Shown here: one piece after another, positions 1-4,090 of the stretch
Numbering within the stretch: position 1 is the stretch's first letter
Layout of the letters: every line of letters starts with the position of its first letter
Origin: Candidatus Woesearchaeota archaeon
GTDB taxonomy: Archaea > Nanobdellota > Nanobdellia > Woesearchaeales > JACPBV01
Assembly (NCBI GenBank): GCA_019323195.1
Contig: JAHWHQ010000040.1
Coordinates: 1-7,220 of the forward strand
Reading direction: 5' to 3'
Length of the DNA: 7,220 bases
Made by a program: the position numbers and the translations under genes
Notes under the pieces: generated by a model
Told to the model about the DNA's origin: nothing
Databases searched by the model: none
Seen by the model: the letters and a program-made list of their open reading frames with translations, nothing else

Positions 1-307
1 CTAAAGCTATAGAATTATTATTGCTAGAAGCTAGATCATATCTGCTTGTCTGGTTGACTTTGACCGCTAACGCTTTACGAAAAGTGTCCAAGCGGTGGCT
101 TAATGATTTTGGTCTGCTTCTTAGCTCTTTTCTTAAGCTTGAATAGAAATAAACATTACGTGCATAAGAAGGTTCGTGTTTGTCCCACCAGTCACCGCTC
201 TTTAACCGCTATAGACTGGTGGAAAGAGGAATTCTAGTAAATATTTCCTCTAATGCATCAAGTGTCTTTTTATCCCTTGCTTCTTGAAATGGATTATAAT
301 CCAACAT
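1..307 (-). pseudogene. Partial reading frame of unknown family, interrupted by one in-frame TAG (broken gene or amber read-through)
   Basis: I do not recognise the family. Reading the minus strand from ATG at 307-305, the frame is open to the left edge (102 codons) except for TAG at 209-211. The first part has 32 residues (starts MLDYNPFQEARDKK). After the TAG it continues in the same frame for 69 codons with protein-like composition, including SGDWWDKHEPSYARN and a basic stretch LRKELRSRPKSLSHR. The start is supported by AGGTGG at 313-318, 5 nt upstream of the ATG. No good restart codon follows the TAG, so a second independent gene is unlikely. It could be a recent nonsense mutation, a sequencing error, or amber recoding. 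The 3' end is outside the window, so length and domains are unknown. The frame continuity is seen directly; the interpretation is open. Confidence 0.55.
185..222 (-). repeat. 9-bp perfect inverted repeat with the in-frame TAG in its loop
   Basis: CCACCAGTC at 185-193 and GACTGGTGG at 214-222 are exact reverse complements, separated by 20 nt. In the minus-strand message the TAG at 211-209 falls in the loop, just after the 5' arm. The loop also contains AGCGGT twice. It could be an mRNA hairpin, a small palindrome, or coincidence within coding sequence. Confidence 0.5.
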
Positions 308-312
308 ATAAA

Positions 313-318
313 CCACCT
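313..318 (-). promoter_or_regulatory. Shine-Dalgarno site for the minus-strand frame
   Basis: AGGTGG on the minus strand, 5 nt before the ATG at 307-305, matches the anti-SD of archaeal 16S rRNA (AGGTGATC-type). It fixes the start of the amber-interrupted frame and argues that this frame is or was translated. A TATA-like ATTTATAAAG on the minus strand around 364-373 is a possible promoter for it. Confidence 0.5.
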
Positions 319-581
319 AATCTTAAATAATCAATTATATTTATTAGAATAAAACACCAGTTTCTTTATAAATCATTCTATTCTAAATACTCTTTAGTAG
401 TAATGTATTGGAATCTCCTGACCAAATTGAAACTGGAGTTATGATGGATAATTAAATTATCATTGAAATACTAGTTCTGAAAACAACAAAAAAACATAAG
501 CTTTAAATTATGTTATATAATACCATATGGTATGGCAGAACTAATACTTTAAGCACAAGCACCGCCATAAGAACTACATAA
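319..581. other. AT-rich divergent intergenic region
   Basis: No reading frame of useful length is seen on either strand. The region separates the minus-strand frame ending upstream at 307 from the plus-strand gene starting at 582, so it should hold both promoters. It contains short inverted repeats (TTAGAATA 344-351 with TATTCTAA 379-386; CCAGTTTC 357-364 with GAAACTGG 429-436). They are too short and widely spaced to interpret in such AT-rich DNA. Confidence 0.45.
513..533 (+). promoter_or_regulatory. TATA box joined to a 14-bp palindrome, candidate operator
   Basis: TTATATAA at 513-520 is a plausible TATA box. Overlapping its last base is a perfect 14-bp palindrome ATACCATATGGTAT at 520-533. 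Transcription would start near 543, leaving about 40 nt of leader with no clear Shine-Dalgarno before the ATG at 582. A palindrome between TATA box and start site is where an autorepressor would bind, and the downstream gene encodes a winged-helix protein. The binding role is inferred. Confidence 0.4.
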
Positions 582-965
582 ATGAAAATAAAAAACATTA
601 CAGTTGAGATAAAACCATTTAAGGACGTATTAAAAGAAACGGCAGAGGTAATGGGAAAAATAAAGAAAGGAAGCTATGTAAAGCCAAAAAAAGGCTTAAG
701 CTTTGGAGGTGTGGAATCATTTAGGGAATTTTTTACCCCTAAGAGGATTGAGCTTTTGCAGATTATAAGGCATAAACAGCCTAAATCAATATATGAATTA
801 GCAAAATTGACAAATCGAGAGATTAAAAGCATTGTCATGGACATCAAGATACTTGAAAAATATGATCTGATAGACACAAAGAAGGTGCCTGCAAAAGGAA
901 AAACAGGCTATAAGGTAAGGCCGGTTTTTGATTATGACAAGATAACAGTAGATATTGCTATGTGA
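582..965 (+). CDS. HVO_A0114/TumA-like winged-helix DNA-binding protein
   Basis: Predicted small transcriptional regulator or antitoxin-type DNA-binding protein of 127 residues. After a charged N-terminal arm (1-45) comes a winged-helix domain: FTPKRIELLQIIRHKQP (51-67), then the helix-turn-helix SIYELAKLTNREIKSIVMDIKILEKYDLI (69-97), and a wing ending with RPVFDYDKITVDI (113-125). This order, including the C-terminal PxxxYDxIxVxI strand, matches the archaeal COG4190/HVO_A0114 group. From family knowledge, such proteins are often paired with a DUF6516/TumE toxin. No such partner lies next to it here, so it may be an orphan antitoxin or an autonomous regulator. The ATG at 582 fits the family N terminus. 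A 14-bp palindrome just upstream suggests autoregulation. It converges with the minus-strand gene ending at 1012. Confidence 0.75.
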   Translation: MKIKNITVEIKPFKDVLKETAEVMGKIKKGSYVKPKKGLSFGGVESFREFFTPKRIELLQIIRHKQPKSIYELAKLTNREIKSIVMDIKILEKYDLIDTKKVPAKGKTGYKVRPVFDYDKITVDIAM

Positions 966-1011
966 CTGGCTTTGCAATTTAATAGAAGGATAGAAGATTA
1001 TATTAATTAAA

Positions 1012-1458
1012 TTATTTATTAAACAACTTCTTTATTCTCTGTGAATGCAGGATCTTATCCAATACCTTGAGAAACTGCTCACTCTGCTCAAGAGGAAGAG
1101 TAATAGAATGCTCATGAACCCATTCATTTTCTACTTTCTTCTTTTTCTGTATTAATAAATACCTCCCAAAATCATTCTCCAGAACATCAAACCATATTGT
1201 CCTGTTATTATAATCTAATTTTTCAAAATCAAAATGCTGGATTCTATGATTAGGGTAGTAGACCTTTGTAACCCCAAACTGCTTCATATAGATTTCATTC
1301 TCTAAAATCAACATCTGCAGATGTTTTTCAATAGCCTTTCTGGAAAAGCCTGTTCCTTTAACTATCTGGGTCATTGTCAGACCTTTAGGATTGTTCCTGA
1401 GAAACTCAATTATCTTGCTGTGCAGTATCTTCTCTTTTTTTGCAGGATATAATGCCAT
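1012..1458 (-). CDS. Winged-helix protein with possible PC4/Pur-like ssDNA-binding C-terminal domain
   Basis: Predicted DNA-binding regulator of 148 residues with two parts. Residues 10-70 form a winged helix: ILHSKIIEFLRNNP, then GLTMTQIVKGTGFSRKAIEKHL as the helix-turn-helix, then a wing ending KVYYPN. Residues 85-140 (RTIWFDVLENDFGRYLLIQ, then SITLPLEQSEQFLKVLDKIL) show four or more beta strands followed by a helix. The pattern of an FDV...FGRYL strand, a basic loop, SITLP and a closing helix resembles PC4/Pur-alpha whirly-type ssDNA-binding folds, but this comparison is from memory and is weak. The start is the ATG at 1458, which lies 28 nt from the centre of a TATA box, consistent with a leaderless message. 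It is divergent from the AbrB-like gene at 1561 and convergent with the gene ending at 965. The wHTH call is firm; the C-terminal call is tentative. Confidence 0.7.
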   Translation of the reverse strand: MALYPAKKEKILHSKIIEFLRNNPKGLTMTQIVKGTGFSRKAIEKHLQMLILENEIYMKQFGVTKVYYPNHRIQHFDFEKLDYNNRTIWFDVLENDFGRYLLIQKKKKVENEWVHEHSITLPLEQSEQFLKVLDKILHSQRIKKLFNK

Positions 1459-1480
1459 AACTTATATTAAGAACCGAAAA

Positions 1481-1491
1481 CTTTATATATC
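1481..1491. promoter_or_regulatory. Shared bidirectional TATA box between divergent genes
   Basis: CTTTATATATC at 1481-1491 reads as a TATA box on both strands. On the minus strand its centre is 28 nt from the ATG at 1458, giving a leaderless transcript for the wHTH gene. On the plus strand it is preceded by a BRE-like CGAAAA at 1475-1480 and would start transcription near 1510, about 50 nt before the ATG at 1561. Either regulator binding here could control both genes. Confidence 0.55.
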
Positions 1492-1560
1492 TATTGTTCT
1501 TTATGTTCATTACATATATTGATTACCAACAAAAAGAATAAGATTATTGGTTGCAGGAAA

Positions 1561-1836
1561 ATGGAAATAAGATTTCAAAACATCGGATGGAAAAGCAGGA
1601 TAACACAGAAAAGGTCTACTTTGGGCATTTCTATAAATAAACTGGTTGCTACTGGTTGTAGCCTTGAAAAAGGTCAGGCATTATATTGTTATCTAGCTGA
1701 GGATGAGGATAAAAGAGCAATCATGGTAGTTTATTTAGATGCCAAAGAAAAAGGTATAAAGGTGGGGTCTCCTAATCTCCTATGGAGAATAGCTGAAGAC
1801 TATCTTCCTTATATGGAGTCTGGATTAAAAGCCTGA
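1561..1836 (+). CDS. AbrB/SpoVT-like swapped-hairpin small protein (predicted)
   Basis: Small protein of 91 residues if started at ATG 1561. Residues 10-50 contain ITQKRSTLGISINKLVATG followed by CSLEKGQALYCYLAED. This is the layout of AbrB/MazE-type swapped-hairpin DNA-binding domains (a strand, 'LGI-xI-P/NK', then 'LxKGxxLYxYL' and another strand). The middle is followed by IMVVYLDAKEKG and a C-terminal helical tail (PNLLWRIAEDYLPYMES) that ordinary AbrB antitoxins lack. An in-frame TTG at 1519 would add 14 basic residues, but the ATG gives a protein that begins directly with the beta-rich region and is preferred. It is likely a DNA-binding regulator, transcribed divergently from the wHTH gene at 1458 with a shared promoter region. 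The family call is by motif shape only. Confidence 0.55.
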   Translation: MEIRFQNIGWKSRITQKRSTLGISINKLVATGCSLEKGQALYCYLAEDEDKRAIMVVYLDAKEKGIKVGSPNLLWRIAEDYLPYMESGLKA

Positions 1837-1913
1837 ATAGTATAAATCCAAGCTGCACAGCACTAATGATCATACTATAATTCATATTAAAATATTCTAA
1901 ATGTGTTGTGTAT

Positions 1914-1933
1914 GTTTTTGTGGGTGCAAAAAC
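1914..1933. terminator. Hairpin between the AbrB-like and DIP1984 genes
   Basis: GTTTTTG at 1914-1920 and CAAAAAC at 1927-1933 form a perfect 7-bp stem with a 6-nt loop. Partial pairing (including G-U) extends outward through 1907-1913 and 1934-1940. It lies 77 nt after the stop at 1836 and just before the next TATA-like box. It could be a terminator for the upstream gene or an operator for the downstream one; the sequence does not decide. Confidence 0.3.
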
Positions 1934-1944
1934 ACACGTACTAG

Positions 1945-1999
1945 TTATTTAAATAAGGTACATCCAACCAAGTTGATGCTCAAAATAAAAGATGGAGGT
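1945..1999 (+). promoter_or_regulatory. Promoter and start-deciding Shine-Dalgarno for the DIP1984-family gene
   Basis: TTATTTAAATAA at 1945-1956 is a TATA-like box, placing transcription start near 1977. GGAGGT at 1994-1999 is a strong Shine-Dalgarno, 7 nt before the ATG at 2007. An upstream in-frame ATG at 1992 overlaps this site and cannot use it, so 2007 is the better start. Confidence 0.6.
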
Positions 2000-2006
2000 T
2001 GAGAAA

Positions 2007-2465
2007 ATGAAACTTGGGGAGGCATTAAGCAAATTAAAAAAAGAGAAAAGCAGGCTGGCAAGATTGATCCTATTAAGAAAGGAGAATGTATATGTAGAAA
2101 AAGGCAAAAAAACGAGGTTTGACCCTAAGAAACTATCTAAAGAGATAGATACAAAAATAGAAAATATCAGAAAACTAAAGATAAGGATACAGAAAACAAA
2201 TTTGGATACTTTAGCTGCAGGAGAAGGCATATCCCTGGCTGAAGCCATAATCAAGGTCAATGATTTAAGGAGCAGGTTAGCCAATCTAAGCAGTTTGTTT
2301 GAAAGGAAAAGAAGCTATCTCTTCGGGGATAAAGAGGAGAAGGAGATGATAGCTCAGATTGATGAACTTGAGATAGAGGATGAAATAGAAAAATTAGAGA
2401 TTAAAAAGCTCCAGCTGGACAATAAGATACAGATGGCTAACTGGACAACCCAACTTATTGATTAG
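2007..2465 (+). CDS. DIP1984 family (septicolysin-like) coiled-coil protein
   Basis: Protein of 152 residues of the DIP1984/septicolysin family (DUF6847), whose molecular role is not established. Visible family marks are the N-terminal MKLGEALSKLKKEKSRLARL (1-20), the middle IQKTN (61-65) with ISLAEAIIKVNDLRSRL (75-91), and the diagnostic C terminus IQMANWTTQL (141-150). Almost the whole chain is amphipathic, heptad-like helix. There is no signal peptide or membrane segment, so it is cytosolic. Length fits the family (about 150). The start is set by GGAGGT at 1994-1999. It ends in TAG, the only complete gene here to do so; the protein finishes two residues after the WTTQL mark, so this TAG is a real stop. 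It stands alone, with a promoter upstream and a hairpin directly after its stop. The family is better known from bacteria, so transfer is possible. Confidence 0.8.
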   Translation: MKLGEALSKLKKEKSRLARLILLRKENVYVEKGKKTRFDPKKLSKEIDTKIENIRKLKIRIQKTNLDTLAAGEGISLAEAIIKVNDLRSRLANLSSLFERKRSYLFGDKEEKEMIAQIDELEIEDEIEKLEIKKLQLDNKIQMANWTTQLID

Positions 2466-2466
2466 G

Positions 2467-2489
2467 CTTATCTATCCTAGATAGGTAAG
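2467..2489 (+). terminator. Hairpin directly after the DIP1984-family stop codon
   Basis: CTTATCTATC at 2467-2476 pairs with GATAGGTAAG at 2480-2489: ten base pairs with one U-G wobble and a 3-nt loop, beginning one base after the TAG. No T-tract follows. A role as transcription terminator or 3'-end stabiliser is likely from position alone. Confidence 0.45.
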
Positions 2490-2763
2490 ATTGCCGGCAG
2501 TTTTGATGGTAAGCATGGGCGTGCAGGGTTTATTTTACGCACACTATTGTGTATAAGATAAGCACTACACACAAGCTTCATAGCCCAAAATGGAAACAAT
2601 GCTGGGATGTGATGTCTTAAAGATAAAGGATTAAAACTCTGTGCTTAAGGATTAAAGCTTAAGACTCATATACCTATGCTTTTCCCTCTTAGCTGCTGGC
2701 AGTTTGTTTCTAAACAAGATTAGAGAAAGACAAAAATAGATTATAATTTGTTTGTCTTTCTAT
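2490..2763. other. Long gene-free stretch with short repeats
   Basis: No reading frame of persuasive length on either strand, and no tRNA, SRP RNA or RNase P signature. The stretch holds a near-identical 12-bp direct repeat (TGCCGGCAGTTT at 2492-2503 and TGCTGGCAGTTT at 2694-2705). It also holds an exact 10-bp direct repeat AAGGATTAAA at 2626-2635 and 2647-2656, spaced 21 bp apart. This pair is enclosed by GTCTTAA at 2614-2620 and its complement TTAAGAC at 2659-2665. It may be a decayed gene, a small RNA locus or a regulatory array. Nothing decides between them. Confidence 0.4.
2724..2761. repeat. 11-bp perfect inverted repeat
   Basis: AGAAAGACAAA at 2724-2734 and TTTGTCTTTCT at 2751-2761 are exact reverse complements around a 16-nt AT-rich spacer. 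It directly precedes the larger nested hairpin element at 2764. As RNA the second arm is pyrimidine-rich, so on the plus strand it could act as a terminator of a transcript from the left. Confidence 0.5.
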
Positions 2764-2866
2764 ATTTAGTAGCGGCTATTTATTATAGTATATAAATTAT
2801 GAAATAATTTTATACTCCAGAAATGCGTTAGCATTTCTCGTAACTTACTTTAGTCCGCTACTAGAT
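2764..2866. repeat. 103-bp nested-hairpin element with 12-bp inverted ends (mobile element or RNA)
   Basis: The ends ATTTAGTAGCGG (2764-2775) and CCGCTACTAGAT (2855-2866) pair over 12 positions with one G-U. Inside are two more stems. AGTATATAAATTAT (2787-2800) pairs with ATAATTTTATACT (2804-2816): 13 pairs with a single bulged T and a GAA loop. AGAAATGC (2819-2826) pairs with GCATTTCT (2831-2838) around a GTTA tetraloop. The whole is a closed multibranch shape. It ends before the BRE/TATA of the next gene, so it is not in that gene's leader. It could be a MITE-like non-autonomous element (no clear target duplication seen), a small structured RNA, or a regulatory structure. It lacks T-loop and D-loop features, so it is not a tRNA. 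Confidence 0.5.
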
Positions 2867-2868
2867 TT

Positions 2869-2885
2869 CCAAAAATTTTATAAAA
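2869..2885 (+). promoter_or_regulatory. Leaderless promoter (BRE plus TATA) of the membrane-protein/methyltransferase cluster
   Basis: BRE-like CCAAAAA at 2869-2875 runs into TTTTATAAAA at 2876-2885. The TATA centre is 28-29 nt from the ATG at 2909, the usual archaeal TATA-to-start distance, so the message should begin at or within a base or two of the start codon. It probably drives the genes at 2909, 3165 and perhaps 4091. Confidence 0.6.
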
Positions 2886-2908
2886 CCTTCTTCCCATTTC
2901 TAACGCAG

Positions 2909-3163
2909 ATGGACCAGAAAAAGGAGATAAAGAAGATAATAGAGAGAAACAAGAGGGTTGAAGCGGACAAGGCATGGGAAACAAGCCTTACCAGAAGGCT
3001 GATTATATCTGTGATGACATATCTCCTTATAGTGCTTTTTTTATGGGTCAATAAGATGCCGAATCCATGGCTGAATGCGCTTATCCCTGCGATTGCCTTT
3101 ATCCTGTCAACACTTACGCTTCCTTTCTTCAAAAGATGGTGGTTAAAGCAAAGGAGAGATTAA
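2909..3163 (+). CDS. Small conserved two-helix membrane protein of unknown function
   Basis: Protein of 84 residues. A charged cytoplasmic N terminus (1-30, rich in K, E and R) carries the motif ADKAWETSLTRRLII (19-33). Two membrane helices follow, at about 31-48 and 56-76, joined by a short loop NKMPNPWLNA (48-57), and the chain ends with the basic tail FKRWWLKQRRD. The motif KAWETSxTRR and the PNPWLNAL loop recur in conserved hypothetical membrane proteins of archaea and candidate bacterial phyla, as far as I recall; no function is known to me. Start ATG at 2909 is leaderless behind the TATA at 2876-2885. The gene ends one base before the DUF1385 gene, so the two are surely co-transcribed and perhaps act together in the membrane. 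Confidence 0.75.
   Translation: MDQKKEIKKIIERNKRVEADKAWETSLTRRLIISVMTYLLIVLFLWVNKMPNPWLNALIPAIAFILSTLTLPFFKRWWLKQRRD
3153..3158 (+). promoter_or_regulatory. Shine-Dalgarno of the DUF1385 gene
   Basis: GGAGAG at 3153-3158, inside the end of the preceding gene and 6 nt before the ATG at 3165. Its presence on an internal gene, while the first gene of the cluster has none, fits the archaeal mix of leaderless and SD-led translation. Confidence 0.55.
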
Positions 3164-3164
3164 A

Positions 3165-4067
3165 ATGCCGAAAAAAACAGACATAGGAGGACAGGCTGTC
3201 ATAGAAGGCGTCATGATGCGCTCTAAAAGGGATGTTGTTACAGCTGTAAGGAAAAAAGGGAAGATAGTATATAAGAAAGACAGGCTGAAGAAAAAGCCAA
3301 AATTTCTTGAATTATTCTTCATAAGAGGCATCGTAAACCTTATCGAGATGCTTGTTATCGGGATCAAAACACTGAACTGGAGCGCTTCCCAGCAGGTTGA
3401 GGAAGAGGAGGAAGAGCTTAGCAGCTGGACAATCCTGTTGACGATGGTGGTTGCCTTTGCATTTGCCACTGTGCTGTTCCTTTTTCTGCCCTATGCATTG
3501 ACATACCTTGTAGGAATAAGGGAAAACAGAAACCCAGTATGGTTCAACATAATAGACGGCCTGATAAAGGTAGGGATATTAGTGCTTTATGTCTATCTGA
3601 TCTCACTTATGAAGGACATAAGAAGGGTTTTCCAGTACCACGGAGCAGAGCATAAGGCTGTCGCCTGCTATGAGGACGGCAAGAAGCTTACTCCAGAGAA
3701 TGCAAAAAAATACTCTACCCTTCATCCAAGGTGCGGAACAGCCTTCCTGATGATAGTGATAATAGTGAGCGTATTTCTTTTCTCGTTCATACCGATAATA
3801 GTAAAGTCAGTATATCCGGGAATAGACAGCCTTGGCAGCATGTTAAGAAGGATTATATATTTTGCAGTAAGAATAATGTCCCTTCCAATAGTTGCAGGCT
3901 TTTCCTATGAGGTATTGAAGCTGGGGTCAAAAAACCAGGATAACCCTATCTTAAGGTTCATGACAGCCCCTGGCCTGTGGATCCAGAAGATAACCACCAG
4001 GGAGCCGACAAAGAAGCAGCTGGAGGTTGGGATAGCAGCCTTGAAGAAGGTCTTGAAGAAGGGTTGA
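3165..4067 (+). CDS. YqhQ/DUF1385 family membrane protein
   Basis: Polytopic membrane protein of 300 residues, the usual length for DUF1385 (COG3872, Bacillus YqhQ); its biochemical role is not settled to my knowledge. Diagnostic segments appear in order: DIGGQAVIEGVMMRS (6-20), FFIRGIVNLIEML (51-63), the conserved RVFQYHGAEHKAVACYE (154-170), STLHPRCGTAFL (184-195) and PGLWIQKITTREPT (269-282). The His, Glu and Cys residues in HGAEHK and LHPRCG could bind a metal, which is inference. Hydrophobic helices lie near 88-114, 126-148, 192-214 and 229-250. An acidic run (EEEEEE, 79-84) precedes the first helix. It starts one base after the 84-residue membrane gene and is followed 23 nt later by the HemK/Mtq2-type methyltransferase, an association I also recall from Firmicutes. 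Confidence 0.88.
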   Translation: MPKKTDIGGQAVIEGVMMRSKRDVVTAVRKKGKIVYKKDRLKKKPKFLELFFIRGIVNLIEMLVIGIKTLNWSASQQVEEEEEELSSWTILLTMVVAFAFATVLFLFLPYALTYLVGIRENRNPVWFNIIDGLIKVGILVLYVYLISLMKDIRRVFQYHGAEHKAVACYEDGKKLTPENAKKYSTLHPRCGTAFLMIVIIVSVFLFSFIPIIVKSVYPGIDSLGSMLRRIIYFAVRIMSLPIVAGFSYEVLKLGSKNQDNPILRFMTAPGLWIQKITTREPTKKQLEVGIAALKKVLKKG

Positions 4068-4090
4068 ATAAAGTTTATCCCTAATCCACA

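Noticed and set aside
344..436. 8-bp inverted pairs in the 319-581 intergenic region
   Set aside because: Short arms with long spacers in AT-rich DNA; expected by chance.
966..1011. AT-only inverted pair AATTTAAT 976-983 and ATTAAATT 1006-1013 between two convergent genes
   Set aside because: Too short and AT-only to separate from chance, although the position would suit terminators.
1519..1560. TTG start giving a 105-residue AbrB-like protein
   Set aside because: The extra 14 residues are a lysine-rich stretch that does not resemble the domain; the ATG at 1561 gives a clean N terminus. It remains possible if transcription starts near 1510.
1992..2006. Earlier ATG at 1992 for the DIP1984-family gene
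   Set aside because: It overlaps the GGAGGT site that serves the ATG at 2007, and family proteins begin with MKL.
2463..2562. Read-through of the TAG ending the DIP1984-family gene, with a second in-frame TAG five codons later at 2478-2480 and an open frame to a TAA near 2560
   Set aside because: The family ends naturally within a few residues of the WTTQL mark, the added sequence is not protein-like, and a terminator-like hairpin begins one base after the stop.
2764..2866. Possible tRNA (outer arms GTAGCGG/CCGCTAC look like an acceptor stem)
   Set aside because: No GGTTC-type T loop, no D loop, and the inner hairpins have 3- and 4-nt loops; no anticodon arm can be drawn.
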